Positions 9,228-19,000 of a stretch of 64,000 nt of DNA are shown here, one piece after another; the stretch's first letter is position 1; every line of letters begins with the position of its first letter. Source of the DNA: Phytohabitans sp052068095 (GTDB taxonomy: Bacteria > Actinomycetota > Actinomycetes > Mycobacteriales > Micromonosporaceae); assembly GCF_052068095.1 (NCBI RefSeq), contig NZ_JBQHDG010000012.1, forward strand, positions 62,001-126,000, read 5' to 3'. The notes below the pieces were generated by a model. It searched no databases. It saw only the letters and a program-made list of their open reading frames with translations, and had not been told where the DNA came from. Position numbers and translations under genes: made by a program.

Positions 9228-12200
9228 ATGACTTCTGTCGAAATCGATCGTGAGGAACCGATCGCGATCGTCGGGATGGGACTGCGCTTTCCCGGCGGCA
9301 TCACCTCACCGCAGCAATTCTGGGACTTCATGGTCGACGGGCGCGACGCACTCCGCGAGGCGCCGTGGGAACGGTGGGACGGCTACGCGGCGATCAGCCC
9401 GGCACACGCCGCCGCCATCCGCCGCGCCATCAAGTACGGCAGCTACCTGGACGACGTGGCGGGCTTCGACGCGGAGTTCTTCGGCGTCTCACCGCGCGAG
9501 GCCGAGCTGATCGACCCCCAGCAGCGCATCACGCTCGAGGTCGCGTGGGAGGCGCTGGAGCACGCCGGCATCCGGCCCGACTCGCTCGCCGGCGGCGACA
9601 CCGGCGTGTTCATGGGCGTCTGCACCGACGACTACGGCCGCCGGCTGCTGGAAGACCTGCCGCGCCTGGAGGCGTGGATGGGCATCGGCTCCTCGATGTG
9701 CGGGGTGGCCAACCGGGTGTCCTATGTGCTCGATCTGCGCGGCCCCAGCGTCGCCGTCGACACCGCCTGCTCCGCCTCGCTGGTGGCGGTACACCAGGCG
9801 TGCCAGGCGCTCCGGCTCGGCGAGACCGGCCTGGCCCTGGCCGGCGGCGTGATGCTCGTCGCCAGCCCGGCGTACCTGCTGGTGCTGGAAGCCGCCGGCG
9901 CGCTCGCTCCCGACGGGCGGTCCAAGGCGTTCGACGCGTCCGCCGACGGATACGGCCGCGGCGAGGGGTGCGGCGTGCTCGTCCTCAAGCGACTCTCCGA
10001 CGCCCGCCGCGACGGCGATCACGTGCACGGGCTGATCCGGGGCAGCGCGGTCTGCCAGGACGGCCGCACCAACGGCATCATGGCGCCGAGCCAGGAGGCG
10101 CAGGAGGAGCTGGTCCGCCGGGCGTGCCGGGCAGCCGGCGTGGCACCGTCCACGCTGGACTACGTCGAGGCGCACGGCACCGGCACCGAGCTCGGCGACG
10201 GCATCGAGATCAACGCGCTTTCCGCGGTGCTCGGCACCGGCCGCCCGGCGGACGCGCCGCTCCTGGTCGGTGCGGTCAAGACCAACATCGGCCACCTGGA
10301 GGCCGCGTCCGGCGTCGCCGGGCTCGTCAAGCTGATGCTGTCCATGCGGCACGGCCAGATCCCGAAGACGCTCACCGCGACCGAGCCCAACACCGACATC
10401 GAGTGGGACCGGACCGGCCTGTCGGTGGTACGCGAGATGACGCCGTGGCCCGACCGCGACGGGCCGCGCCGCGCCGGCACCGGCAACTACGGCTACGGCG
10501 GCACGATCGCCCACGTCATCGTCGAGGAGCCCCCGGCCCGGCCGGCCGCGACACCGGGCACGGTGGGCACCGAGCGCGTGTACCCGCTGTCCAGCGCGAC
10601 CCTCGACGGCGTCGCCGCCAACGCCGGCGCGCTCGCCGACTGGGTCGACCGGTCAGGCGCCGGCCTGGCCGACGTCGGCCACACCCTCGCCCACCGCCGG
10701 CAGCCGCTCAACGCCCGGGCGGCGGTCGTCGCCGCCGACCGCGACGAGCTCGTCGACGGCCTGCGCAAGCTCGCCGCCGGCACCGCCACCGCGGGCGTCG
10801 CGACCGGTGCGGTCGTCCGCGGTGCCCCCGCCGCCGCCGCGGTCTGGGTGTTCTCCGGGCACGGCGCGCAGTGGGTCGGCATGGGGCGCGAGCTCCTCGA
10901 CAGCGAGCCGGCGATGGCCGCGACCATGGACGAACTGGGCCCGGTGTTCCGCGCCGAGCTTGGCTTCGACCCGCGGCAGGCGCTGCTCGAAGACGACTTC
11001 ACCCAGGTCGACCGGGTACAGGCGATGACGTTCGCGGTGCAGGTCGCGCTTGCCCGGATCTGGCGGGGGTACGGGCTGCGGCCGGCGGCGATCGTCGGCC
11101 ACTCGATCGGTGAGATCGCGGCCGCCGTCGCGGCGGGCATGCTCGACGTGCCGGCGGCGGCGATGCTCGTCTGCCGCCGGTCCTTGCTGCTGCGCCGGGT
11201 CGCCGGGCGCGGTGGGATGGCGATGGTCAACCTGCCGTTCGACGACGCGGTCGCCCGGCTCGCGGACGTGCCCGAGGTCGCCGCGGCGGTCGCGGCGGCG
11301 CCCACCTCCACGGTGATCAGTGGACCGGTCGCGCTGGTGTCCGAGATCGCCGATCGGTGGCGCGCCGAGGGCCTCGTCGTCCGCCGGGTCAACTCCGACG
11401 TCGCGTTCCACAGCCCGCAGATGGACGAGCTCGTCGACGACCTGCGGGCCGGCCTCGCCGACCTGGCCTGCCAGCCGGCCACCGTACCGGTCTACAACAC
11501 CGCGCTGACCGACGCGCGCTCGACGGCACCCCGCGACGCCGGCTACTGGGTCACCAACCTGCGCAACCCGGTGCGCTTCCAGCACGCGATCCGTGCCGCC
11601 GCCGAAGACGGCCACCGGGTCTTCCTGGAGGTGTCGGCGCACCCGATCGTGCAGCACTCGATCGTCGACACGCTCGCCGCCGTCGGCGCGGAGAACGGCG
11701 TGGTCGCGCACACGCTGCGCCGGGAGCGGCCGCAACGGCGGACGCTGCTGGAAAACCTCGGCGCGCTGCACTGCGCCGGCGTGCCGGTCGACTGGGCGAC
11801 GCTGCAACCCGACGGCGGCCTGGCCGACCTGCCGACAAGAGTGTGGCAGCACCGTCCATATTGGATCAACACGGCGCGGCCGGCGTCGGCGAACCTCGAG
11901 CACGACGCGGAAAGCCACACGCTGCTGGGCGCGCGCACCGCCGTGCAGGGCACCACTCCGGTCACGATGTGGCGCACCTTCCTCGACGACACCAACCGCC
12001 CCTACCCCGGCGGGCACGCCGTGATGGGCACGGAGGTGATCCCGGCGGCGGCGACGCTCAACACGCTGTTCCAGGCGGCCGAGAGCGCGCCGCTGCGCGA
12101 GGTCACACTGCGCGTGCCGATCGGCGTGCTGGTGCCGCACGAGATCCAGGTCGTCCGCCAGGAAGGCACGGTCCGGCTCAGCTCGCGGCTCACCACCCAG

Positions 12201-13031
12201 CAGGACGACCAGTCCTGGCTGACCCACGCCCACGCCGAGATCGCCGACCCGGCACCGGCCACGCCACGGGTCGACCTCGAGGCGTTGCGCGCCGAGCATC
12301 CCGAGGAGCTCGACCCCTCGTGTGTCTGGGACCGGCTGGCCGCGATCGGCGTGGTCGGGATCGGCTGGCCATGGGAGGTCGAGGCGGTGCGGCGGCACGC
12401 GTCCGGCATGCTCGCCACGGTCGTCGCCGACCCCGAGGGCGGCCGCTCGGCGGAGACCTGGGCGTCGCTCACCGACGCCGCGCTGTCGGTCGCGCCGGTC
12501 ATCTTTCCCGGCGATCCGCTGCTGCGGATGCCCGGCTGGCTCACCGAGGCGGCGCTGCTCCTGCCCCCGCCGCCGCGGGCGCTGGTCGCGGTACGCCTCG
12601 TCAGCAGCACCGGCGACGACGTCGAGGTCGACGTCGACGTGCTGACCCTCGACGGCGAGCTGGCCGCCCGGTTCACCGGTGTCCGCTTCGGCGCGGTGCG
12701 CAAGGAGGTCCTCGTCGACCTGGGCCCGGAGGAGGAGCAGCCCGCGGACGAGCAGGAGTGGACCGGGCTATCCGGCCCGGAGCTGCGCGAGCACGTGCTG
12801 GCAACGGTCCGCGAGGTGGCCGCCGCCGAGGTACGGATCGCGCCCGGCGACCTCGACGTGCACCGGCCGCTGGCCGAGCTGGGCGCCGACTCGCTGATGA
12901 CGGTGGCGATCCAGCTGCGGCTGGAGCGGCGGTTCCGCACTCCGGTGCCGTCGACGCTGCTCTGGAACAGGCCGACCGTCGCGGCGGTCGCCGAGTATCT
13001 GGCCGACGAGCTGACCGCCGACACCAAGTAG
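9228..13031 (+). CDS. Iterative type I PKS, orsellinic-acid-synthase type (KS-AT-DH-ACP)
   Basis: 1267 residues. KS domain about 10-435 with catalytic Cys181 (DTACSAS), His316 (EAHGTG) and His356 (TNIGH). AT domain about 535-830 with Ser626 (GHSIGE) and a malonyl-type AFHS motif at 725-728. DH-like/product-template region about 890-1155 with His929 in HAVMGTEVIP. ACP about 1185-1262 with Ser1221 (GADSL). There is no ketoreductase segment between DH and ACP, and the length matches CalO5 and AviM (about 1.29 kb residues) rather than the roughly 1.75-kb-residue MSA/naphthoate synthases. The expected product is unreduced tetraketide orsellinic acid. The OMT and ligase genes follow at short spacing, making a peripheral aromatic-acid cassette like the one in calicheamicin or neocarzinostatin. 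Confidence 0.9.
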   Translation: MTSVEIDREEPIAIVGMGLRFPGGITSPQQFWDFMVDGRDALREAPWERWDGYAAISPAHAAAIRRAIKYGSYLDDVAGFDAEFFGVSPREAELIDPQQRITLEVAWEALEHAGIRPDSLAGGDTGVFMGVCTDDYGRRLLEDLPRLEAWMGIGSSMCGVANRVSYVLDLRGPSVAVDTACSASLVAVHQACQALRLGETGLALAGGVMLVASPAYLLVLEAAGALAPDGRSKAFDASADGYGRGEGCGVLVLKRLSDARRDGDHVHGLIRGSAVCQDGRTNGIMAPSQEAQEELVRRACRAAGVAPSTLDYVEAHGTGTELGDGIEINALSAVLGTGRPADAPLLVGAVKTNIGHLEAASGVAGLVKLMLSMRHGQIPKTLTATEPNTDIEWDRTGLSVVREMTPWPDRDGPRRAGTGNYGYGGTIAHVIVEEPPARPAATPGTVGTERVYPLSSATLDGVAANAGALADWVDRSGAGLADVGHTLAHRRQPLNARAAVVAADRDELVDGLRKLAAGTATAGVATGAVVRGAPAAAAVWVFSGHGAQWVGMGRELLDSEPAMAATMDELGPVFRAELGFDPRQALLEDDFTQVDRVQAMTFAVQVALARIWRGYGLRPAAIVGHSIGEIAAAVAAGMLDVPAAAMLVCRRSLLLRRVAGRGGMAMVNLPFDDAVARLADVPEVAAAVAAAPTSTVISGPVALVSEIADRWRAEGLVVRRVNSDVAFHSPQMDELVDDLRAGLADLACQPATVPVYNTALTDARSTAPRDAGYWVTNLRNPVRFQHAIRAAAEDGHRVFLEVSAHPIVQHSIVDTLAAVGAENGVVAHTLRRERPQRRTLLENLGALHCAGVPVDWATLQPDGGLADLPTRVWQHRPYWINTARPASANLEHDAESHTLLGARTAVQGTTPVTMWRTFLDDTNRPYPGGHAVMGTEVIPAAATLNTLFQAAESAPLREVTLRVPIGVLVPHEIQVVRQEGTVRLSSRLTTQQDDQSWLTHAHAEIADPAPATPRVDLEALRAEHPEELDPSCVWDRLAAIGVVGIGWPWEVEAVRRHASGMLATVVADPEGGRSAETWASLTDAALSVAPVIFPGDPLLRMPGWLTEAALLLPPPPRALVAVRLVSSTGDDVEVDVDVLTLDGELAARFTGVRFGAVRKEVLVDLGPEEEQPADEQEWTGLSGPELREHVLATVREVAAAEVRIAPGDLDVHRPLAELGADSLMTVAIQLRLERRFRTPVPSTLLWNRPTVAAVAEYLADELTADTK

Positions 13032-13048
13032 ACAGGGGAGCGACCACC

Positions 13049-14059
13049 GTGCCTGAGCCCAGCCCGCACGCCCGGATGATGGCGATCCTGCACGCGCCGC
13101 TGGTCACCCAGATGGTGGTCGCCGTCGCCGAGCTCGGCATCGCCGACCTGCTCGCCGACGGGCCCCAGCCGGTCGAGGCGTTGGCCGCCAAGGCCGACGC
13201 CCGGCCGGACGCCCTGCACCGCATCCTCCGGGCGCTGGCCGGCGCCGGCGTGGTCGCCCAGCCGGCGCCCGGCGTCTACGGTCCGACCCCGGTGCTCGAC
13301 ACCCTCCGCACCGACACGCCGGGCTCGCTGCACGCGTGGGCCCGGCTGTGGGGCCTGCCGGAACGGCAGGCGGCGATCACCGAGCTGGTGCGCTCCGTGC
13401 GCGACGAACGGCCGCCGTTCGAGCAGATCCACGGCCGCGGCTGGTGGGCACACCTGGACGAGCGGCCGGAGCAGGCGGCCGTCTTCCGCGACGCGATGGG
13501 CGACCTTTCGCGCGAGCTGCACGCGCGGGCGCTCGCCGCTTACGACTTCTCCGGCGTACACCGGATCTGCGACGTCGGCGGCGGCACCGGCGACCTGGTG
13601 GCCGCACTGCTGCGGTCCTACCCGGGGCTGACGGCCGTGGTCTTCGATCAGCCGGCGGTCGTGGAGCACGCCGCCGCGGTCTTGGAGCGCGCCGGTGTCG
13701 CCGACCGCGCCACCGTCGCCGGCGGCGACTTCTTCGAGGCCGTGCCGGCCGGCGCCGACGCGTACCTGCTGTCGATGATCCTCCACGACTGGACCGACGA
13801 GCAGGCGGTCACCGTGCTCGCCAACGTGCGCCGGGTGATCCTCCACAGTGGACGGTTGTTCGTCGTCGACGCCGTCATCCCCGAAGACGACCGCCCGCAC
13901 GACGGCAAGCTGCGCGACATCATCATGCTCGCCCTGCACCCCGGCCGCGAACGCACCGAACGCGAGTTCGCCGCGGTGTTCGAACGCGCCGGCTTCCGCC
14001 TCGCCGGGACGCACGCGGTCTCCGGCTCCACCGGCCTGCTAGTCGCCGTCCCCGTGTAG
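13049..14059 (+). CDS. Aromatic O-methyltransferase (NcsB1/CalO-type)
   Basis: 336 residues from GTG 13049, chosen because AGGGGAG lies eight bases upstream; ATG 13076 is the alternative and would cut the N-terminal dimerisation region. The winged-helix N-domain (MVVAVAELGIADLLADG, ADALHRILRALAGAGV) is followed by a class I methyltransferase core with CDVGGGTGDLVAALL and AGGDFFEAVPAGADAYLL. The HDW of SMILHDWTDEQA supplies the usual catalytic His, and the acidic C-terminal motif sits around REFAAVFERAGF. This is the plant-COMT-like family used in enediyne aromatic tailoring. Placed 17 bases after the PKS, it probably methylates a hydroxyl of the orsellinate-derived acid; further ring hydroxylation may come first. 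Confidence 0.88.
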   Translation: MPEPSPHARMMAILHAPLVTQMVVAVAELGIADLLADGPQPVEALAAKADARPDALHRILRALAGAGVVAQPAPGVYGPTPVLDTLRTDTPGSLHAWARLWGLPERQAAITELVRSVRDERPPFEQIHGRGWWAHLDERPEQAAVFRDAMGDLSRELHARALAAYDFSGVHRICDVGGGTGDLVAALLRSYPGLTAVVFDQPAVVEHAAAVLERAGVADRATVAGGDFFEAVPAGADAYLLSMILHDWTDEQAVTVLANVRRVILHSGRLFVVDAVIPEDDRPHDGKLRDIIMLALHPGRERTEREFAAVFERAGFRLAGTHAVSGSTGLLVAVPV

Positions 14060-14074
14060 GACCCAGGAGGAGCG

Positions 14075-15769
14075 ATGACCATAGAGCACGAACGGCACGT
14101 CACGCGCCAGCGCTGGAACACCGTGCCCTACCCGCGCGCCACCGCCGAGCGCTACCGCGCCGAGGGCCTGTGGCGGCCGCGCACGATCCCGGCGGAGCTG
14201 CGTGAGGTGGCGCGCACCCACCCCGGCCGCACCGCCGTGGTCACGCCCAGCGCCCGTCTCACGTACGCCGAGCTCGACCAGCGGTCCGACGCGATCGCGG
14301 CCGGCCTGTGCGAGGCGGGTCTGCGGCCGGGCGAGACGGTGATCCTCCAGATCACCAACAGCGCGCTCGCGGTCGCCACCTGGTACGGCCTGCTCAAGGC
14401 CGGCCTGATCCCGGTCTGCACACTCGCGATCCACCGCCGTCACGAGATCGAGGAGATCGCCCGGCAAACCCGCGCCTCCGCCCACCTCGTGCAGGCCGAC
14501 CTGCGCGGCTTCGACCTCGTCGCGTTCGCCGGCGAGATCCGCCGCCTGGTGCCGACCATCCGGCTGCTCGCGACGATCGGGGCCAAGGAGGCCACCGCGG
14601 AAGCGGTGCGGATCGAAGACCTGGCCGACCGCCCGCTCACACCGGCCGACACGGGACAGCTGGCGGCGATCGACGCGGCGGCCGACCTCGACGCGCCGGC
14701 CGTGTTCCAGCTTTCCGGCGGTACCACCGGTGTGCCCAAGGTGATACCGCGACTGCACCCGGAGTACTGGTACAACGCCGTCGCCACCGCCCGCTGGTGG
14801 CGCCTCACCGCCGACGACCGGCTCGGGTTCGGCCTGCCCCTGGTGCACAACGCCGGCCTCACCAACGCCATGCACGCCGCCCATGCGGTGGGCGCCGCGC
14901 TGCTGCTCGCCACGCCGGTCGCCGACGACCTGCTGGCGCTGATGGACGACGAGCGGGCCACCTGGTTCATGAGCCCGCCGGGCCTGATGAACGACTACCT
15001 CCGGCACACGCGCTTCGACGGCGCGTTCGCCAGCGTCCGTACCTGCGTGCTGACCGCGGCCAAGGTGTCGCGCGACCTGTTCGACGCGATCGAGGCGCGC
15101 GGCGTGCGGGTCACCCAGGCGTTCGGGATGACCGAGGGCCTGTTTCTCTTCACCCCACCCGACGCCTCGCGCGAGCTCCGCGCCACCACCGTCGGCGTGC
15201 CGATCAGCCCCCTGGACGAAGTCTGCGTGCTGGAGCCGGGCACGCTGCGGCCGACCCCGCCCGGCGAGGTGGGCGAGCTGTGCGCCCGCGGCCCCTACAC
15301 CGTGCCCGGCTATCTCGACTCGGCCCAGGGCAACCTGCGGGCTTTCACGCCCGACGGCTTCTACCGCAGCGGCGACCTCGTGCGCGGCCACCAGCTGGAC
15401 GGACTGACCGCGTACTCCATCGAGGGCCGGGTCAAGGACCTCATCAACCGCGGCGGCGAGAAGGTCAACGCCGAGGAGGTGGAGCGCATCCTGCTCGACC
15501 ACCCGGCGATCACCGACGCCGCGCTGGTCGCCATGCCCGACGAGCGGCTCGGCGAGCGCGCCTGCGCCTACCTGGTGTGCACGCCCGGCATGCCCGCGCC
15601 GGCGCTGGAAGACCTCCGCGACTACCTGGAGTCGTTCGGGCTGGCCCGCTACAAGTGGCCAGAACGCATCGAGATCGTGGACGCGCTGCCCCGTACGGCG
15701 ATCGGCAAGATCTACAAGCAGTCGCTACGCGAAGACATCGCCCGCCGCCTCGGCGTCGCCCCCGCCTGA
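14075..15769 (+). CDS. Aryl acid AMP/CoA ligase (EntE/NcsB2-like)
   Basis: 564 residues with AGGAGG just before ATG 14075. The N-terminus (RQRWNTVPYPRATAERYRAEGLW) and the P-loop-like LSGGTTGVPKVIPRLHPEYW match the 2,3-dihydroxybenzoate-AMP ligase branch. Further adenylation motifs are QAFGMTEG, YRSGDLVRGH and GRVKDLINRGGEKVNAEEVE, with the catalytic lysine in RTAIGKIYK near the C-terminus. It should activate the methylated orsellinate-type acid as the adenylate or CoA thioester for transfer to the enediyne core, as NcsB2 does for naphthoate. No dedicated aryl carrier protein is adjacent, which favours CoA ligase activity. It is the third gene of the PKS-OMT-ligase operon. Confidence 0.87.
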   Translation: MTIEHERHVTRQRWNTVPYPRATAERYRAEGLWRPRTIPAELREVARTHPGRTAVVTPSARLTYAELDQRSDAIAAGLCEAGLRPGETVILQITNSALAVATWYGLLKAGLIPVCTLAIHRRHEIEEIARQTRASAHLVQADLRGFDLVAFAGEIRRLVPTIRLLATIGAKEATAEAVRIEDLADRPLTPADTGQLAAIDAAADLDAPAVFQLSGGTTGVPKVIPRLHPEYWYNAVATARWWRLTADDRLGFGLPLVHNAGLTNAMHAAHAVGAALLLATPVADDLLALMDDERATWFMSPPGLMNDYLRHTRFDGAFASVRTCVLTAAKVSRDLFDAIEARGVRVTQAFGMTEGLFLFTPPDASRELRATTVGVPISPLDEVCVLEPGTLRPTPPGEVGELCARGPYTVPGYLDSAQGNLRAFTPDGFYRSGDLVRGHQLDGLTAYSIEGRVKDLINRGGEKVNAEEVERILLDHPAITDAALVAMPDERLGERACAYLVCTPGMPAPALEDLRDYLESFGLARYKWPERIEIVDALPRTAIGKIYKQSLREDIARRLGVAPA

Positions 15770-16208
15770 CCCACGACCCCGGCCCTCGTCGCCGATCGCC
15801 CCCGCCGGGCCGCCGCCGCATCACCGGAGAGTAGATCCAGAGCCAGGTTTCCCGGGTTCGCGTCAGCCGCGGGCCGCTGCTCCCGCCGGAGACCGCTGCG
15901 GCCGGCGGCTCGCCAGGGCTCGCCGAGACCCCCGGCCTCCGCTGCCAGGCCCGCGCCGCAAGCCCCACGCCCGTCCGTTTGTGGCCCTTGGTTTGCGTGA
16001 AGGATCCGGGCCGGCTGCGGCTGGTCTGTCGGGAAGGCTGTCGAGCTGCGCGCACCACCGCGCGCCATCCCCTGCTGGCGGGGCGCGAGTCACCCCTCCC
16101 GGGTGAGACGGACTTGTCCAGATCGCGTTTAATGTCGAGATGTCGGCCGCGGCTCCGACTGCCAATGAGAGGGGCACGCCGCGAGTGCCATGGCGAAGGG
16201 GGTTACCG
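15770..16208. repeat. Gene-free gap containing a dispersed repeat, copy 1
   Basis: Positions 15844-15967 form a roughly 120-base block (CAGGTTTCCCGGGTTCGCGT through CGCCGCAAGCC) that recurs in direct orientation at 25008-25129 with only scattered differences. The remainder of the gap, up to the start at 16209, must hold the promoter of the serine hydrolase gene. I see no gene in it. Confidence 0.8.
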
Positions 16209-17318
16209 GTGAAGGATCTTCAGACACGCGTGCGAGCGGTGGTCGACGAGATGGTCGCCGCCGGGGCCGAAGACGGTGTGCAGGTGGCCGTCTACCGCCA
16301 CGGCGAGCCCGTGGTCGACGTGGTCGCCGGCGAGGCCGACCAGGGGCGCCCGGTCGCGCCGGACACGCTGTTCTACTCGGCGTCGACGGGCAAGGCGGTC
16401 GCGTCGACGGTGGCACACGTGCTGGTCGACGACGGCGTGTTCGACTACGACACGCGGGTGGCCGAGATCTGGCCCGAGTTCGGCGCGCGTGGCAAGGACG
16501 GGGTGCGGATCAGGCATGTCCTGACCCACTCGAGCGGGGTGCCGGCGGTGCCCGCGGACACCAGGGTCGCGGACCTCGTCGACTGGGACGGGATGTGCCG
16601 GGCGATCGCCGACGCCGAGCCGTGGTGGCCGCCGGGTGAGCGGGTGGGCTATCACGCCGCCACCTTCGGATACCTGATCGGCGAGATCGTGCGCCGCGCC
16701 ACCGGCAAGCCGATCTCCAGGGTCCTCGCCGAGCGGGTCGCGGGGCCGATCGGGATGGGCGACGAGCTGTTCTTCGGGGTGCCGAGCGACCGGCTCGACC
16801 GGGTGGCCCGGCTGAACGACGACCCCGCCGGGAAGGCGGCGTTCGCCTCGCTGCCGCCGGAGTTCCCACTCTTCAAGGCGGTGCCGCCGGCGATCGTCCC
16901 GGACGCCGACTTCGGCAACCGGACGGACGTGCTGACCACGGACCTGCCGTTCCAGGGCACGATGAGCGCCCGCGCGCTCGCCCGGATGTACGCGGCGCTG
17001 GTCGGCGAGGTGGACGGCACGCGCCTACTCTCCGCGCAGCGCCTCAAGGAGGTCACGGAGTTCGCCACGGCGGGCTTCGCCGACGAGATGACGCCGGGCG
17101 CGTCGGCCTGGGCCATGGGCTACTGCGTGGGGTGGCCGGGCACGTCGGACGCGGGCGCACGGCCGACGATCTTCGGGATGGTGGGCATCGGGGGGAGTGC
17201 CGGGTTCGCCGACCGGGAGACCGGTGTGGCCGTCGCGGTGACGAAGAACCGCTTCAACCCGATCGAGATGAACGTCGTGCAACGGGTGGCGGAACTGGCC
17301 GACGAGACGTTTGCCTGA
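16209..17318 (+). CDS. Serine hydrolase of the beta-lactamase/esterase (class C, EstB) family
   Basis: 369 residues from GTG 16209, with AAGGGGG upstream. The SxxK motif is in YSASTGKAVAST, the Tyr motif is YHAATFGY (in place of YxN), and IFGMVGIGGSAG near the C-terminus occupies the KTG/HxG position. There is no signal peptide, so it is cytoplasmic and unlike penicillin-binding relatives. Family members are esterases, transesterases (LovD-like) or peptidases. In this context it could hydrolyse or transfer an ester on the metabolite, but it may equally be an unrelated housekeeping esterase. It stands alone between a repeat and a YCII-like gene. Confidence 0.8.
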   Translation: MKDLQTRVRAVVDEMVAAGAEDGVQVAVYRHGEPVVDVVAGEADQGRPVAPDTLFYSASTGKAVASTVAHVLVDDGVFDYDTRVAEIWPEFGARGKDGVRIRHVLTHSSGVPAVPADTRVADLVDWDGMCRAIADAEPWWPPGERVGYHAATFGYLIGEIVRRATGKPISRVLAERVAGPIGMGDELFFGVPSDRLDRVARLNDDPAGKAAFASLPPEFPLFKAVPPAIVPDADFGNRTDVLTTDLPFQGTMSARALARMYAALVGEVDGTRLLSAQRLKEVTEFATAGFADEMTPGASAWAMGYCVGWPGTSDAGARPTIFGMVGIGGSAGFADRETGVAVAVTKNRFNPIEMNVVQRVAELADETFA

Positions 17319-17419
17319 TCGGCGAAAGCACGGCCCGCGGATGGCAAAATTCGCGGCGCGGCTCCGACTGCACTATGAAGGGTGCCGATACGGCACACGA
17401 CGTCCGAAGGAGTCTGCCC

Positions 17420-17785
17420 GTGAAGTACATGCTGCTGATCCACGCCAACCCCGAGACGATCATGGGGCGGTCCGAGGAAGAGACCATGAAGGTCTACGCC
17501 GAGATCGACGCGATCACCTCGGAGCTGTCCAAGTCTGGCGAGCTGATCGGCGGTGAGGCGCTGGCCGACGTCTCGCAGTCGAAGGTCGTCCGCGCTCCGG
17601 GTGGCGTGCCGGTTACCACCGACGGGCCGTTCGTCGAGGCGAAGGAGCACCTCGCGGGCTACCTGATCGTCGAGACCGAGAGCGTGGAGCGCGCCATCGA
17701 GATCGCGGCCCGGTGGCCCGACGCCCGCGAGGGTGGCGCGATGGAGGTTCGCCCGATCATGGACACCGGCGGCACCGAGATGTGA
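17420..17785 (+). CDS. YCII/DGPF-domain protein
   Basis: 121 residues from GTG 17420, with GAAGGAG eight bases upstream. The sequence MKYMLLIHANPE and the diagnostic DGPFVEAKEHLAGY place it in the YCII-related (DGPF) family, small ferredoxin-like-fold proteins often encoded with ECF sigma factors but here without one. No reaction is established for this branch. It is followed at once by a strong bidirectional hairpin (17791-17820). Membership in the enediyne pathway is doubtful. Confidence 0.85.
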   Translation: MKYMLLIHANPETIMGRSEEETMKVYAEIDAITSELSKSGELIGGEALADVSQSKVVRAPGGVPVTTDGPFVEAKEHLAGYLIVETESVERAIEIAARWPDAREGGAMEVRPIMDTGGTEM

Positions 17786-17790
17786 CATGG

Positions 17791-17820
17791 CGCGGGCCGG
17801 GCCCCATGGCCCGGCCCGCG
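17791..17820. terminator. Bidirectional terminator between convergent genes
   Basis: A perfect 13-bp GC-only stem (17791-17803 with 17808-17820) has a 4-base loop. It separates the YCII-like gene (+) from the epoxide hydrolase operon (-). Confidence 0.8.
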
Positions 17821-17835
17821 TCTGGTTCCCCACGG

Positions 17836-18996
17836 TCAGTCGGGAAGTCCGCGTACGAACGTCCGCAGGTCTCCGACGAGCAGCTGCGGCTGCTCCAGCG
17901 CGGGGAAGTGCCCGCCCCGGTCGAACTCGGTCCAGTGCGCCAGCGTGGGCAGGATGCCTTCGGCAAAGCGCTTCACCGGCCGCACCGCGTCTTCCGGGAA
18001 GGCGGCCACGCCGACCGGCATCGCCAGCGGCCACGGCCCGCCCCAGGTGCGGGCGAAGTCGGCGTCGAGGTGCGTCGACTCGTAGTAGAGCTGTGCGCTC
18101 GACCCCGCGGTGGCGGTCAGCCAGAAGATCGTGACCGTGGTGAGCATGTGGTCGCGGGCGATGGCGTCTTCCGGAGTCTTGTCGGCGGCCGACCACTCCT
18201 TGAACTTTTCGACGATCCACGCGAGCTGTCCGACCGGCGAGTCGGTGAGCCCGTAGGAGAGGGTCTGCGGCCGGGTCGACTGGATCTTCTGCCAGCCCAT
18301 GCCGTCCTGCTGGAACTCCATCGCGAAGCCGAGCTTGGCCTGGTCGGCCGGGTCCAGCTCACCGAACGCGGTGAAGTCGGGCGGCGGAAACGTCACGCAC
18401 ATGTTGATGTGTACGCCACGGACGTGTTCCGGGTCGGCGAGGCCGACGCGCAGCGAGATCGGGCTGCCCCAGTCTCCGCCCTGCGCGACGTAGCGGTCGT
18501 AGCCCAGCGAGGCCATCAGCGACGTCCACGCGCGGGCCACCCGCTCGGTGTCCCAACCCACCTGCCGGGTCGGTCCGGAGAACCCGTAGCCCGGGATGGT
18601 GGGCACGACCACGTGGAACGCGTCGGCCTCCTCGCCGCCGTGCGCCACCGGGTCGGTCAGCGCGTCGAGGATGTCGACGAACTCGAAGCCGGTGCTCGGC
18701 CAGCCGTGCGTGAGCAGCAGCGGCGTCGCACCGGCCACGCGCGACCGGACGTGCAGGAAGTGCACGCCCACGCCGTCGATCTCGGTGAAGAACTGCGGGA
18801 TCCGGTTGAGCCGCCGCTGGGTGGCCGGCCAGTCGTAGCCGGTGCGCCAGTAGTCGGCCAGATCGCGCAGGTAGCCGACCGGCACGCCGCGGCTCCAGCC
18901 CGTGTCCGGGATCTCGTCCGGCCACCGGGTGGCGGCGATCCGCCGGTGCAGCTCGTCGATGTCGGACGGTGGGATGTCGATCTGGAAGGGGCGCAT
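17836..18996 (-). CDS. Enediyne epoxide hydrolase, SgcF/NcsF type (copy 1)
   Basis: 386 residues from ATG 18996. Alpha/beta-hydrolase with the N-terminal EHN extension (FQIDIPPSDIDELHRRIAAT). The oxyanion motif HGWP is at 97-100, the nucleophile is Asp175 (QGGDWGSP), the capping Tyr region is YGLTDSPVGQLAWIVEKFKEW, and the catalytic His363 is in DRGGHFPALE. This length and motif set match SgcF, NcsF1/F2 and KedF, which open an epoxide on the enediyne core to a vicinal diol. The gene begins four bases after the FAD oxygenase stop, so the two are co-translated. A second copy (31606-32754) implies two epoxides or two stereochemical modes. Confidence 0.9.
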   Translation of the reverse strand: MRPFQIDIPPSDIDELHRRIAATRWPDEIPDTGWSRGVPVGYLRDLADYWRTGYDWPATQRRLNRIPQFFTEIDGVGVHFLHVRSRVAGATPLLLTHGWPSTGFEFVDILDALTDPVAHGGEEADAFHVVVPTIPGYGFSGPTRQVGWDTERVARAWTSLMASLGYDRYVAQGGDWGSPISLRVGLADPEHVRGVHINMCVTFPPPDFTAFGELDPADQAKLGFAMEFQQDGMGWQKIQSTRPQTLSYGLTDSPVGQLAWIVEKFKEWSAADKTPEDAIARDHMLTTVTIFWLTATAGSSAQLYYESTHLDADFARTWGGPWPLAMPVGVAAFPEDAVRPVKRFAEGILPTLAHWTEFDRGGHFPALEQPQLLVGDLRTFVRGLPD

Positions 18997-19000
18997 CGTC

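Noticed and set aside
9228..13031. 6-methylsalicylate or naphthoate synthase as alternative call for the aromatic PKS
   Set aside because: Those enzymes need a ketoreductase domain of about 400 residues; only about 30 residues separate the DH region from the ACP.
12002..14014. 670-residue minus-strand frame across PKS end and OMT
   Set aside because: Antisense shadow of two well-supported genes; low-complexity Ser/Arg composition, no recognisable family.
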